Shown: one piece after another, positions 20,404 through 32,531 of the stretch
Layout: each line of letters starts with the position of its first letter
Numbering within the stretch: position 1 is the stretch's first letter
DNA from: Hermatobates lingyangjiaoensis
Lineage: Eukaryota > Arthropoda > Insecta > Hemiptera > Hermatobatidae
Length of the DNA: 64,000 bases
Direction: 5' to 3'
Assembly: GCA_026182355.1 (NCBI GenBank)
Contig: JAPFBL010000589.1
Span: 62,001-126,000, forward strand
The notes under the pieces: model-generated
What the model saw: only the letters and a program-made list of their open reading frames with translations
Database searches by the model: none
Told to the model about the DNA's origin: nothing
Translations under genes and position numbers: made by a program

Positions 20404-21300
20404 CATTGTAAATATACTTTAGAGTGTAATGATTTGTGTGTAGTAAAGAGTTGATACATAATTTCAAAATATATTCTTCAGGATATGATCTGGTAGGGTT
20501 CAACACAGAACATAATATTTTCTGTAACTATTTTGGCAAAAAACATCGTCGGACATAGTAATCATCTTCATTATACAAGGTTAAATGATAAAAATTTACA
20601 TATTATACCGTAATAGACTCCTATTTATCCGACTATTTAATATTTATAAGAGTTTTTGTTTTAAAAATAAATCAACTAGAAGAAAATCCATTATGGGTTA
20701 TAAAAACAAAAGCAAATGTTGAAGATCAGGGGGAAAAAATACTCCCCCCTTCAAACTAATTTACAGGCTAAATAATTATCAGTAGGCCGGCATAATTTAT
20801 TCGCAGTTAGATAAGTCCGTTCAAATTACACTCAGTTTACATCATTAAATCATTTAGCTTTAATTACATGCTAATTATTCACTAAAATATACAGCCTTTT
20901 GCTTGTTTATATAGAATAATTTAACAGTCTTATTCATTAATTTATATCTGCTGATCATGAAATTTTGTATTTCAATGCAAAAAAAAAATTGCGTTTTGTT
21001 AAAAGTAGCGGTTTTTTTATTTATTTCTTCATAAATAATGTTTCTTACAGAAGTGGCATAAGATATGACCATGATTCCTTATCTTTTAATACAATTTTTG
21101 TTTTGATACTTGGACACGTTTTTCGTTATTCAAAACAGCTTAAATATATTTTTAATTGTATTTTATGTAGTTCTAAGGTTTTTATTTCTAAAGTTGAAAA
21201 CATTCATAATTTACTTTTTTTTTTTTTTAATTTTTGGAGATCATGAGAGTATGTGTGTATGCGAGAGGGAAAGAGTGGTAGCGATATAAATAACAAAGTT
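20404..21300. other. AT-rich DNA, no gene seen
   Basis: No domain or repeat family was recognised. Short open frames overlap on both strands and look random. Confidence 0.4.
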
Positions 21301-21302
21301 GT

Positions 21303-21693
<391 letters not shown>

Positions 21694-22022
21694 AACAAAG
21701 CTATAGGAAGCAGGAGTGGAAATAGTTAATAATTAATTATTCTAACATTAATTAAAATAAAAAAATGTTCTTTTGAAATTGATCTAACATTTAAAAGTCC
21801 TCAAAAATATTTTCAATTTCTTTTACTACTTGTGACTGATTCCTTTCTATAAAAATAAATAAAGCAACAGTGACTGTTGATTTCAAATAATTAAGTCTAC
21901 GTAGCAAAACTCAAACCATGTTATATGTAAAATGTTGTTTGATCAAAATGATAATTTTAACTAAATTTCTAATTAGTCCAGAACCATATTGTGGTACAGG
22001 ATATTTCCAACCATATTTCTAA

Positions 22023-22264
22023 CGGGTCACTGCAAACTTAATAGCCATCTGCAATGAATGGGCATTATCAAAGATGGTTTGTGCTGACTCTGGAAGGAAG
22101 AGGAATAGACACCGCTGGATCTGCTGGCTGACTGTGAAGCCACTGTGCTACACAGAGAGAAGTGTTTCGGGACACTCAACAAAACCATAGAAGAGCTTTT
22201 ACCGCTGGACCCAGCAGAAGTACTGAACTTCTTGGAGGCGCTGAAGGTAGCTGGGGTACTGTAG
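22023..22264 (+). pseudogene. unrecognised coding-like relic with one frameshift
   Basis: Two adjacent frames read like protein. About 22026-22103 gives VTANLIAICNEWALSKMVCA. Then 22109-22264 gives 51 codons, TPLDLLADCEATVLHREKCF to NFLEALKVAGVL and a stop. A one-base shift between them joins the pieces. Local GC is clearly above the surroundings. I do not recognise the family. It may be the last exon of a decayed gene or a transposon protein tail. Confidence 0.4.
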
Positions 22265-22861
22265 TACAGAAGATGGGAAAGTACAATAGTACTTAGGATG
22301 CAGTACTACGAGTGTAATCACTCTCAATAAAATAAATAAATTATAATTATTTTGACATGGCCAACAATTCTTTAAATAAAATATTTCTTTAAAACTATTT
22401 TAAAAATTCAGCACAAATTAAATACTAAATTGTTATATACGTTGATAGAGACGCATAAAAGTAATTTCCCAATATGATTAATTGAGAGTCTTAATCCCTC
22501 CTTCATGCACCTTATAAACAAGTTATCTAAGGTTTCAACTCATTAATTATTAAAATTTAGGCATCTACATTAAGATAATATATTTTTAATCAGTAAATTG
22601 AAAAAAAACTATTAAAGAAGAACATAGTTTAATTAGTTTTGTTGTAAAGTCCCTTTTTACTAATGTAGTTGTGACTGATATCTTAAGCTTTCTGCAGGAA
22701 GAACTAGTTTATTCCCTCCCTCTACCTATTACCATTGTAATCCAGTTAATTAACTTATTTGTGGTTGCTTACTATTTTTAATTTCATAATAACATTAGCA
22801 AACAGACATTTGGTCTAGCATTGGTAATTACTCAATCTGAGGTAAAATGGATAAACAAACA

Positions 22862-22945
22862 AAAGTCTCCACACAAATGAAGTTTTATTTATAAAATAAC
22901 AACGCGGTTCGAACACTTTGTGTTCATCATTTAATTAAGGAAATA
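22862..22945 (-). mobile_element. PLE terminus, ACGCGT-type hammerhead-like motif (decayed)
   Basis: On the minus strand: ATGATGAACACAAAGTGTTC, then GAACCGCGTTG. Stem II GAACAC/GTGTTC is intact. GAAA is changed to GAAC and the palindrome is CCGCGT. Confidence 0.55.
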
Positions 22946-23223
22946 CAATTTTAAAAATAATAATATATAATAAGCAATGATATTAAAATAAATTAAAATA
23001 TACATTTACAATATATTACAACATATTACATTAAATTACAATATATAAAAACAATTTATTTATAAAGGTTATGTTAATTAACAACTTAAAATACAAGCTT
23101 TTGATATACAATTATGAATTTGAAAATTGTTCAATGTCTTTTTTATTTAAGAACTTGTTGAAACAATGAAATAATTTTGGATAAAAGTAAAGTTTTGTTT
23201 GGTGGCTACTTTAATCCATGTGG

Positions 23224-23566
23224 AGGTCAGGTTAGTCCAGTGGTTAACTGGCCTCTGAACCGGTAGGTCCGGGGTTCGAAATCCACCTGGCCTTCGATTT
23301 TTTTACGGGGAGGTGAATAAATCTGAGATGTCCTCGGAGAGGACGTTAAACCATTAGTCCCGAGCCTGTACAATGTCAGGTACTTGTTAAAGATCCCTAC
23401 TCGAAATATACTGGAGTTAGGTTAAGACTCCCAATATAGAATCAACAGGTAATATGGCTCACCCATTACTGAAATGGGTGCCAAATAATAAATGAGCCAT
23501 AATTTCCGCCCCTAGAACAACACTAAAAGGTGAAAGCCTTATAAGTGTGGGTGTTGGAAAACATAC
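23224..23566 (+). repeat. tRNA-derived SINE, tail type A, full length
   Basis: About 340 bp. The A box is TTAGTCCAGTGGTTAAC and the B box GGTTCGAAATCC in a tRNA-like head. Next comes a conserved body (GGAGGTGAATAAATCTGAG, then CGAGCCTGTACAATGTCAGG). The tail reads AGAATCAACAGGTAATATGG, then CCGCCCCTAGAACAACAC, ending GTGTGGGTGTTGGAAAACA. It matches 41376-41732 along its whole length. It depends on RNA polymerase III and a partner LINE that is not identifiable here. Confidence 0.8.
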
Positions 23567-24084
23567 AGGTTAATCCATGTAAGATTACAGATTTCTACAG
23601 ATGATGCCTTTGTCAATCAAGGAGAGCTCAATAGAAAAGCAGGAGAACTCTCAATTTGAACACTGAGATTGTCACAACTACAAACAGCTTAAATAAATAT
23701 TTACTTAAGTGATGTAATTTTAATAGTATTTAACATTATTTCTCTTTTTCATTTATTATAATATGACCATCTCCAATCATTTTTTAAACACTTGCGTATT
23801 TTTAAACTTCAATGCAAAATGGTTTCTACATAAATAATAATCCAGAAATTTTTAGTTTTATAGAAATACTTTATTCGAAATTTTCTGTTCAACGCTCAAC
23901 AAATTGATTTTAAACACATTTGACGCTACTTTTGTGCAGTTATGACTCCCAAAAAACTAGCGGTTGGTTGTTCTACTTCTCAAATATTAAGAACAAGAGC
24001 CTGAGGAACAAGTGATTAAAATTATGAGTAATTTAATGAGTCTCATACTTAATAAAGTTAAGCTAAAGTTAATACAACATTCAG

Positions 24085-24123
24085 TGAGTGTTACATGGTG
24101 CGAAGGTCGCCGGGCCAGCTAGT
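24085..24123 (+). mobile_element. Helitron 3' terminus
   Basis: Imperfect GC hairpin (GGTGCGA AGG TCGCCGG), then GCCAG and CTAG at 24119-24122, followed by T. No helicase coding was found upstream, so this is probably a non-autonomous copy with an undefined 5' end. Confidence 0.65.
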
Positions 24124-24354
24124 AATGTATATATTGATAATTTATATTGGAATAACAATGGACTTGCTAATTAAATTAGTCTGTTTGCAGAAAGCTGTTA
24201 TTTGATTAAGATACAAAATAGAATTGTGAAAAGGAAGTAAATGTTTTCTAAGTCCATTTCATTTGAATTCATTTTATCTGTTTCCCTTTTTAGAAAGGCT
24301 AAAACAGGCTGAACTAAATGATAAATATTAGACATTGTTGGAAGGGAAGACTCT

Positions 24355-24640
24355 ATAAATAAGGAATTTGCAAAAGGGGGAGCCCCCGGCGTGGGAGGCG
24401 GAGATAGATTCCGGTGATTTATTGATAATGCGTATTGATAATGGGGTAATTGTAGAAATATTGGTCGTGGGGGTTGTGGAGCGTGCTTGGCGGAGGGTAA
24501 GTTGGGGAAAGGGTTTGGTTGGCTGGGCTATAGATAAGGGTTGATAGAAGCAAGAAGCAAGGGAGAGGAGATCCTTATTAGGCCGGCGGCCTGACGATTT
24601 GGTAATGCTCCAAGAAACTGTGTAGGTCACTAGATAAATT
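24355..24640. other. GC-richer segment of unknown nature
   Basis: G-rich on the plus strand (GGGGGAGCCCCCGGCGTGGG near 24375). A 100-codon open frame exists on the minus strand (24328-24630), but its composition (rich in S, T, P, I) suggests no known family. It may be part of an unrecognised element. Confidence 0.3.
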
Positions 24641-25100
24641 CTATGGCAGTCTGCACAGTGCTGCGTTCGCTTTCCCAGCGTCTATTCAATCTTACCTAAC
24701 TTGAGATACTTTTTCATCCATCCCACCTAGACCCGACCGCCTAATTCTACAATCAACTTCCTTATACTGCACTGTCATCCTCATCAATTCCAACAACTTG
24801 CAATCTGTAAACAAACTAAACAGTTTAATAAAAATAAATCGTTACTTTGGATTAAGTCCAAGAAATAATTACTTCAGATTACCAGCTGAAAGTTCGTCAT
24901 TTTCAATTCTGAAGGAACTCTCTTTTTTTCTTTTTTTAATTATACAGCGTCAAAAATAAATTTAATTGACATAAAAATGTGTTATATCAAGGATGATACT
25001 TGATATGTTACTCAATACCATAATAAGAGGCAGGAAACCAAGAGAGATTACGTAACTACAAAACAAAACACGCCCTCCCCCTAGCCAAGTTTAAAATAAT

Positions 25101-25126
25101 CTATATATATATATATATATATATAT
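25101..25126. repeat. (TA)n tract upstream of PLE leader
   Basis: Short TA run at the 5' border of the PLE promoter-like region. Confidence 0.9.
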
Positions 25127-25140
25127 TCTCTCTGCTTCTT

Positions 25141-25225
25141 GATTGGTCAGTATATCGGGCTTGCTGATTGGCCAGTATATAGTACTTGCTGATTGGCTAT
25201 TACATCGCGCAGTCTGATTGGCTAG
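25141..25225 (+). promoter_or_regulatory. four inverted CCAAT boxes at 25-bp spacing
   Basis: ATTGG starts at 25142, 25167, 25192 and 25217, exactly 25 bp apart, each within a GATTGG(C/T) context. This looks like a tandem NF-Y-type binding array. It lies 60 bp before a PLE hammerhead and 165 bp before a PLE start codon, so it is probably the element's own promoter. Binding is inferred. Confidence 0.55.
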
Positions 25226-25280
25226 TTTATTTCTTTCTTTTTATATTTATATGACTACTTTCTGTATTGTTACTTACTTG

Positions 25281-25322
25281 AACCTGAGGATGACCTATGT
25301 TTAGGCCGAAAGCTTGTTTTGT
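25281..25322 (+). ncRNA. hammerhead-like ribozyme motif, family 6 relative
   Basis: Stem I AAC, CTGAGGA at 25284-25290, stem II CCTA/TAGG, GAAA at 25308-25311, palindromic AGCT, T, then GTT. All core and pairing positions are consistent. Confidence 0.75.
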
Positions 25323-25389
25323 GTTAAATAGTTAAAGTTATTGAGTATGTTGAAGTGTTTATGTAATTAGTGTTTTTAAAAGTTTCTTT

Positions 25390-25505
25390 ATGTCCTTTGG
25401 ACAACTCATTTGGGAGTTACCTACCCCTAGCCGTAGGATTGTCAGGAGACTAGAACAGCTGAGTTTGAAAGTTGTGAATGCCGAAGCTGCGGTACGTTTT
25501 AATGA
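25390..25505 (+). pseudogene. PLE N-terminal coding fragment
   Basis: ATG at 25390 gives MSFGQLIWELPTPSRR, then LKVVNAEAAVRFNE, ending in IYI and a stop where the sequence becomes ATATATATA. It is the same segment as at 32532, 29549 and 62259. The uninterrupted frame suggests a recent insertion. It lacks everything after the first about 38 codons. Confidence 0.75.
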
Positions 25506-26866
25506 AATATATATATAAATGAATGTATGTCTGTTTGTACTCCTTAGATTCAAAAACCATACATCCGATCGCCGTGAAAATTTAGAAAATTATTAGGTAA
25601 ATCCCCGGGAAGGTTTATGTAATTTTTTTAAAAATCAGAGTAGTGGTTCAGGTAATATCCCAAAAATATTATAATAGATAAGGTTTGCTGTATAACCTGT
25701 TTGTTTACATTTTGACTTTAATTGGTAATAACGGCCGCAGGTAGGTTATTATTTATGAATAACCAACTTATAATATTTCCACATGCTTTGTTCAATTGGA
25801 AATAACCAGGTAACAGAAATTATATTATTGTTTTCAGATTGATATTAAAGACAATTATTGTAATTTTATATTGTGTTTCTTATTAACTTTAACAAAGCTT
25901 TACTTATGATCAATAGTTTACCATTAACTTTTCATATCCAATTGGTTTAACTTGCTTTAAGCATTAAAGAAATTTATGCGTTAAATAATAACTTATTAAC
26001 TTAAAGTATGCATGATAGTATTACGAATAATAATGATAGTATTTGAACCATTAATTCTAATCTTAAAAGAATAGTTAAAGTATTTTGTTTGTGTTTAATG
26101 GATGTAAGGCTCCTTTATTTATTCCTGATTGATTAATTTGTTTATTTGAAATATTTAATTATTAGTAATTAGTATCTGGCCCTCCTCCATATAGGCAAAA
26201 TGATAAGTTATTATATATATCGATGATATCTATCTAGAAGACGTTTATGAATGTCTAAATAAGTAAAACTTGTAAGAGAATATATTCAGCATAAAAAATG
26301 GATGAAGAAATATTCAAATCAAAATGTACATACATAAAACTTAATCACTATATGCATTTGTGTGTATAAATACAGTTCTTAACATAATAACTCTTAACAT
26401 TGCATAATGAAAAATATATTTAGAATTTAACCTTTAGAACTGAATTGACACACACTTTTGTTTACTGATATAATTTTAATTAAACATTTAAAACTGTGAA
26501 GGATTTGTGGGTTTAAAATTCGCATCATTATATTTAACAGATAAGACATATCACATTTAATGAGCTAAGACTTCTTTCAACATTTCTTGATGTATTGTTC
26601 GGCAAAAAATATTCTTTTTATTATTTGTTTAATCTAGTCTATTAACTACCAATATTGTTAGACAATGTGTGCAATTTATAATCAGTGTTAGATTATATCT
26701 TTTTTATGTAATCTATAATTTCAATTCTGTATTAATTTCGTTTATCTCAAAAAAGTTAAGTGTAACGGAACTATAGAAAATTGAAATTGTTTTCGTTTCA
26801 TGTAATTTATTATTAAAGTTGGAAATAAATTGTTTCCCAGGTAAAGCCGGGTAGATCAGTTACTAT
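25503..26866 (+). mobile_element. possible non-autonomous Helitron
   Basis: Starts with ATATATAAATGAATGTATGT and a Helitron-like leader (CATACATCCGATCGCCGTG). It may end in a hairpin CCCAGG/CCGGG near 26836-26851 followed by TAGATCAGTTACTAT. The last bases do not give a clean CTRR-T, and the interior is featureless AT-rich DNA. Confidence 0.4.
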
Positions 26867-27628
26867 ATAATCAAAAGTCATGTGTGATTCTTCATATAAG
26901 AAATATCTATCCTAATTAAATTTATTTTTGAATACATACATTAGAAAATATGAAGAGAATCACAGAATACGGTTAAAAAATTTCAAGAAAAAAACTTGAG
27001 AATCCGAAACGTCGGCTTGTAATTTGAAGTAATTAATTTTTTTTATCTAATCCTTCATAACCAATTTTGTATTTGAAGGATCAGGGGTCCATAAGCTTCA
27101 TGTTTTACATGATTTAATTTAATAACTCCAGCTTTCTACAATTAATTATCTCAAAATAAATAGTAATTAATTTATTCATTCAATAAATCTAGAAATAATA
27201 GTCTGTAGTTGATCATATAAATGAACAATAAAATAATTGTAACTTTTTATTTACAAAATTTTATTTATATTAATTTATGAGATTTTAAATATTTTAATAC
27301 ACTATAGAAACAATGTTGTGTGATAACCACTGTTACGTATCAAGCAATATTACACAACCAAATAACGAGGATTATCAGGTCAAACAAGTTTAAACAACAG
27401 GTCAAAAGTCTAAATAACCATCAAAGAGTCCAGCAGCACTGGTTGTGTAATGTATTAAAGTTTTAGTGGTTCATATAGAGGACATGGACGTTCATGGAGA
27501 TGAATGTAAAATATTTTAGTTTATAGCATCAACTAACCACAATGAAACCATGTTTCTGTTTTTTACTACATCCTTTTTTTAACTAAAAGGAGCCTATGAG
27601 AAGTATTTAAAAGCATATATATATATAT
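26866..27628. other. AT-rich DNA with a hammerhead-end remnant
   Basis: No gene. Near 26985-27030 the plus strand keeps AATCCGAAACGTCGGC, the 3' half of an ACGT-type PLE hammerhead end. The CTGANGA half is lost. Confidence 0.4.
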
Positions 27629-27629
27629 A

Positions 27630-27936
27630 TATTGTTTAAACCGATCCCCTAGCTGGGATGTCAGCCCCTTACCAGCTTTTTGTTTCATCTGTGATTCAAC
27701 AAGTTCTACAGTAAGAGTTATAAATTTTGCCGAACTCAAATGCGTTTCGAGTAGGGCTCTTTAACAAGTACCTGACATCGTGCAGGCTCGGGACCGAAGG
27801 CTTAACGTCCTCTCCTAGAGATGACGTACTCGGAATTCTTCACCTCCTCCGTGAATATATCGAGGGCCATGTAGGGATTGAAGGCCGGACTACTAGTCCA
27901 AAGGCGAGGACTTTAACCACTGATCTAACCTGGCCC
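27630..27936 (-). repeat. tRNA-derived SINE, tail type B
   Basis: Read on the minus strand it has the same head and body as the 23.2 kb SINE but a different tail, ending GGGATCGGTTTAAACA after a GAATCACAGATG stretch. It is shared with 52560-52870. The head is at the 27936 end. Confidence 0.75.
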
Positions 27937-28167
27937 CTCAAAAAGCATATATACATATCAAAAGTCAGTATCATATATCATATCATATATCATTTTCATA
28001 TATTGACTACCTGTCAACTAAAACTACATATGCTTACCACAAAAGCAGATAGTTAATATTATATATTAGTCTATGTTTAAAAGTATTCGGACACATTACA
28101 AGTGATACTTTTTTATCACATTTTTGTTTTAAATATTGATATCAAGCTTACGGTTCAGTTCATCCCA

Positions 28168-28510
28168 TAGGGGCCAAGGTGGTCGGGTGTCTTACGGCTC
28201 ACCTGTGGATTGTTAGATCCGGGGTTCGATACCCACTCTTGCCCTCGATTTATTGACACGGGACCTGAAACAATCTCAACTCGTCTCTTTGTGCCGACTT
28301 TTACGATGTCAGGTATTCGTTAGAGATCATTTATCTAACGAATTCTAAACACTTGAGTTAATCTAATATTACCAAACACACTTGATTAGACACCCTTTAA
28401 TGTTAATCTAAACACACTTGAGTTAGACAATGTTAAAATCTTCCAGTGTAGAATGTTCATTGTATGGTATCACAAAGGGCCTATGTGTTCTCTCATAGAC
28501 TTCAATCTAA
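28168..28510 (+). repeat. tRNA-derived SINE, tail type C
   Basis: The tRNA-like head has B box GGGGTTCGATACCC. The body has ACGATGTCAGGTATTCG and repeated ACACTTGAGTTA units. The tail reads GTAGAATGTTCATTGTATGG, then ATCACAAAGGGCC. It shares this tail with 43.2 and 43.7 kb. Confidence 0.75.
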
Positions 28511-28514
28511 CCTA

Positions 28515-29145
28515 ATCTAAAATCATCTCACAAGTCAAACATATAACATTTAGAAAACGTGTATTATATAATAAAAGTTGTGCATACATTAATGGTGAGT
28601 GCCAACTACAATGTATTTAATATATATTTAAAAAATGAGGCTCAGTATATCCTTAAGATGCTTTAGGATCAAAAATAGTGATTTTTGTAAGCATTTCGAA
28701 ACAAACAAAATGGATTAAATGAAAATGTTTGGGAAAAGAAAAAAAGCAATATAAAAGAATTACCTTAATGTCAAGTATAGTTTAGCAGTAACAAAAAAAA
28801 AATAAAAAAAAGAAAGAGTGGAAGACAAAAGAAATATAACCAAAGAGAACTAATTTGGAACTTTAAAGGGCTGCGATTTCTCACAATAAATTTAAATATC
28901 TCAGTGAAGCTATAACAATAAAAAAAAAAAGAGGGAGCATCCAGCAAAGTTTATCAATGGCATTAAACCAAATGGAAACAGCATTCATTTAACTAACTTT
29001 TACAGAACTTGGAACAAAGTTAAAATTACCATAACAATGATACTTTGTAACTACCCATTGACTGCGCAGGGGAAACATATTTATACTTTCCTGCAATTTA
29101 AAAATTGATTTGTAAGATTTATTTCAGTGAAGTTCACAAATAAAG
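28515..29145. other. AT-rich DNA, no gene seen
   Basis: A-rich. No element ends were recognised. Confidence 0.35.
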
Positions 29146-29254
29146 ACTCGCACACACACACTCACACACACACACATACACACCAATCCACATACTGGCA
29201 CATCCAGACACAGAGACACATAGAAACACACAAACATTAGTTTCTCGGATATAT

Positions 29255-29400
29255 ATATATGCAGAAAAATCACAAGGAATAAACATGTGACGCAATCGCG
29301 TGTAAACGTTAAATTACTTTAAAGTAATGATTACTTTTAAGTTGACATAATGATGACATAAATTGAAAGATCTCAGAGCATTTATTTCTATTGTTTTCCT
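29255..29400 (+). mobile_element. PLE terminus, family 10
   Basis: ATGATGACATAAATTGAAAG then CAGAGCATTTATTTCTATTG matches the arms of the fold-back at 53384-53605. It keeps a partial core (ATGATGA) and GAAA. A (CA)n run lies just upstream at 29148-29182. Confidence 0.55.
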
Positions 29401-29424
29401 TTTTCCATTGTGGTTTAAACTCAG

Positions 29425-29692
29425 TTTAAGAACCTGACGATGACCAACAGGGACCAAGAAAGCTTATCGTATTAGTTTAGTTTAGTATAGCAGTTAATTA
29501 AATATAAATATTCCCGGTGAAGTGGTTTTTAGTGTTCCAGCCTTCTGAATGTCTTATGCTAGCTTCCTTTGGCAATTATCACCAGCACAAAAGAGGATGA
29601 TGGGAATAATAGAAGCTATAAATAGAAAAATCATGAATGCAGAATCTGCTATTAAATTCAATACCATATGCTTAAAAGAAGATTTGCTGCCG

Positions 29693-29696
<4 letters not shown>
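29425..29696 (+). mobile_element. PLE family-6 end with N-terminal coding fragment
   Basis: Hammerhead-like motif at 29431-29470 (CTGACGA at 29434-29440, GAAA at 29458-29461, palindromic AGCT). Leader, then ATG at 29549: MSYASFLWQLSPAQKR, then AIKFNTICLKEDLLP. It stops at LLPI, where (TA)n (29696-29731) begins. The frame is open throughout. It is 80-90% similar to the right arm at 19.8-20.1 kb by eye. Confidence 0.8.
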
Positions 29697-29731
<35 letters not shown>

Positions 29732-29733
<2 letters not shown>

Positions 29734-29912
29734 CCAAACCACAATAAGAAATGGGAAAACAAGACTAAGATCTTTCAACCGTATCAAGCGGTCGTCGTCA
29801 GAGTCAAAAACCCAACTGAAGACCGCTTGTTACTGTTGAAAGATCTTAGTCTTGTTCTCCCATTTCTTATTGTGGTTTGATCATTGATTGTTATTTCACG
29901 TGTTTATGCGAA

Positions 29913-29920
<8 letters not shown>
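29732..29920. mobile_element. PLE fold-back, family 3, between two (TA)n tracts
   Basis: Left arm 29732-29808, right arm about 29815-29882 plus tail to 29920. (TA)n borders both sides (29696-29731 and 29919-29948). The right-arm core is CTGAAGACC with the following stem and GAAAGATCTT. Confidence 0.8.
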
Positions 29921-29948
<28 letters not shown>

Positions 29949-29950
<2 letters not shown>

Positions 29951-30174
29951 GAAAAGAAACAGCAGCCTCGCATTTACAACTTTCCCACGGATTGCCTAGC
30001 TTTTTTCTAGGTCTTCAGGTAATGGGATTCCTCCAAAGCCAGCGTAAGACAGCGATGAAATTCGAGGCAATCAACAGGAAAGTCGTAAATGCCGATATTG
30101 CTGCATATTTTAATTCAATTTGTCTCAGAGAAGATTTGCTGCCCACTTATACAAAGATATGTATCCATTATTGA
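29949..30174. mobile_element. PLE N-terminal fragments, head-to-head
   Basis: A minus-strand stub (29949-29990) reads KVVNA and is cut by (TA)n. A plus-strand fragment from ATG 30022 reads MGFLQSQRKTAMKFEAI, KVVNADIAAYFNSICL, REDLLPTYTK, then stops. The plus fragment is not followed by a TA tract, unlike the others. Confidence 0.65.
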
Positions 30175-30538
30175 AAGTATGTCCAACTTACCTTATACCT
30201 GTTGTTTTTAAAAAGATTCTCAATTTTCTTAAATAACACTATCGTTAAAGTAACGTTCAAGTCACTTCAATTAATGTATTCATAGTATTTATTATGTATA
30301 TATTACATACTTATTTCCATTTGAAGCTCCATGTTCAGTTTGTTGTTAAATATTAGACCAACAACAAGGAGCTGTTGTTCAGATGTTTTCATCCATTCAT
30401 TGGTCATAGGAGAAGAGATAAAATCTAATATTCATGATTTCAGCAAGATAGCGCTGCTGCTTCCACATGTCTCTTCAAGATTTCATCTTTTTTTTTTCCT
30501 TTTCTGAATTATTTCAGAAGGCCTGTGGCAGCTGCAGA

Positions 30539-30540
<2 letters not shown>

Positions 30541-30589
<49 letters not shown>

Positions 30590-30598
30590 TCCTCTCTC
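30541..30598. repeat. (TC)n tract at 5' edge of PLE copy
   Basis: The CT run ends exactly where PLE coding begins (YKKALLDVLVHRLPKG). Confidence 0.95.
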
Positions 30599-30600
30599 TA

Positions 30601-31243
30601 TAAGAAGGCCCTTTTAGATGTCCTGGTTCATAGGTTACCTAAAGGGTTACTCTTTAGTGTAAATAGAAAACCTACGAATGTACTTGCATATGTTCACTTT
30701 TATTGTTCCCATCCAAAAAATGTTAAAATTTCTGTTTTTAGAAATATGTTTTTGAGGGCGTTAAGAGTGTGCTCTTCTATATTCCTTAATGAAGAGATTA
30801 ACAACATTAGGTCAATTGCCCTTTCATTAAAATACCCCTCCTCTTATATCGATTTAGCTTTGAAGGGTGCTAAAAAAACTTTCTCTAATATTTCAACAGA
30901 GCCCCGTTTATTGTGCAATTCTATAGTTTTGCCTTATCATGAGTCTTCCCCTTCCAAGATTAGCCAAACAACTTGATTTTGATATAGTGTTTTCTAATCG
31001 TAATAACGTGGGTAATATGTTAATAAAAACTCTACCAGAGTCCGGTGGTATTTATAGAATTCCGTGCAAAAATTGTCATAAAACTATATTGGTCAAACTG
31101 GTGAATCATTAAAGACACGTGTAAAAAATAACACCAATACAACGTAAGTAGACAGGAAAAAAGTAGTGCCTTATTCCTGCATATAAAAAATGAAAATCAT
31201 CATATTGATTGGACAGGAGCTAAATTTATTACCTATAAAAATC
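30601..31243 (+). pseudogene. Penelope-like element thumb and GIY-YIG fragment, distinct lineage
   Basis: From 30601 the frame reads VNRKPTNVLAYVHFYCSHPK (RT end and thumb), then RNMFLRALRVCSS, KYPSSYIDLALKGAKKTFSN, VLPYHESS, and stops near 30976. After frameshifts the GIY-YIG nuclease continues at about 31050-31240: GGIYRIPCKNCHK, TGESLKTRV, SALFLHIKNENHHIDW in shifting frames. GGIYR and the cysteine pair are typical of PLE nucleases. It differs from the 7.6 and 63 kb copies (FLRALRVC and HPK blocks), so at least three PLE lineages with coding remnants are present. The 5' end is cut at (TC)n and the 3' end joins a LINE without a gap. Confidence 0.8.
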
Positions 31244-32485
31244 AATGTTGGAGATTCGTCAACTCATAATAGAGAGGCGTAGAGCCAGAGCGAAATGGCA
31301 ACAGACCCGTTACCCCTCGGCAAAATCACACTTTAATAAATTATCCCACCTCCTATCAAGTAAACTATCCCAACATAAATTCCAGTCATTCAGAAACTAT
31401 ACTTCATCTCTCTCAACACAAGATGGATCACTATGGCGAGCCACAAAGCGCTTTCTATCTGATAAAATTCCTCCCTTATCACTTAAGAGGCAGGATAAAA
31501 CATGGACAAAAAATGATTCTCAAACTGCAGTAGAATTTTCTTCTTACCTGTCCTCTATTTTTACTCCAAATCCCGATATCGACGATCCCATTCACACAGA
31601 CTACATACTCAATGACCTAACTACTCCACTTCAGTTATCACTTCCACCAAAAGCTTTTCGTCCCTCTGATGTTTACCTTGAAATTCATGCGCTACCAAAC
31701 CACAAGGCTCCGGTCCATGACCAAATTACCCCGTGCATTTTAAAACATCTACCCAGAAAGTGCATATTATTCCTTACACAAATATTTAATGCTGTACTAC
31801 GCACCACATACTTTCCAATCCTCTGGAAAACTTCAATTATTATTATGATCCCGAAACCAAACAAACCATGCCATCTGACTTCCTCATATAGGCCCATTTC
31901 CCTGTTACCCAGCATGGCTAAAATACTAGAAAAACTCCACCTCCGCCGAATCCTTCCTATCTTTGAATCTTCTAAAACTTTTCCCAATCACCAATTTGGC
32001 TTTCGACATCAACACCAAACTGTACAACAATGCCATCGAGTGGTTGATTTCATTTCATCCTCGCTTGAGCAGAAACAATACTGCCTTGGTGTATTTCTTG
32101 ACGAGGCGCAAGCCTTTGACAGAATCTGGCATCAGGGTCTACTATGGAAACTTAAGAAACTTCTCCCTTTCACTTACTTCCTCATATTGCAATCATATCT
32201 ATGAGATAGATTCTTCAGAGTAAGAGTTGGTTCAACCTTATCCCCAGTCTGTTGTGTGAGAGCAGGAGTTCCTCAAGGAAGTATACTTTCTCCAGTCCTT
32301 TACAATTTCTACACATCAGACATACCTGAACACCCTTCTACGTTATTGGCAACGTTTGCTGACGATAAAGCCATACTGTCAACTCATGATGACCGCAATA
32401 CAGCTTCTGACCAGTTACAGCAACACCTACTTCTCATTCAACCTTGGCTTCGTCGCTGGCGCATAAAAATCAATGAGAAGAGCTT
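31244..32485 (+). pseudogene. Jockey-like non-LTR retrotransposon reverse transcriptase, truncated both ends
   Basis: The frame from 31245 reads LEIRQLIIERRRARAKWQQT (linker upstream of the RT). RT blocks follow: LPNHKAPVHDQITPCIL, SYRPISLLPSMAKILEKL, NHQFGFRHQHQTVQQCHRVV, GVFLDEAQAFDRIWHQGLL (motif A, catalytic Asp kept), a frame break near 32200, then AGVPQGSILSPVLYNFYT and LLATFADDKAILSTH (catalytic FADD), ending INEKS. The endonuclease domain, the C-terminus and the 3' tail are missing. Both ends join PLE sequence: a GIY-YIG fragment on the left and a PLE N-terminal fragment on the right. Order and residues match Jockey-clade elements common in arthropods. Confidence 0.9.
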
Positions 32486-32531
32486 TTCTTTTTACTTGTT
32501 TTCTTTTTACATCTGCTCATGCCAAATTAAG

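Noticed and set aside
25503..26866. confident Helitron call
   Set aside because: The start and hairpin look right but the last bases are not CTRR followed by T. Kept only as a low-confidence feature.
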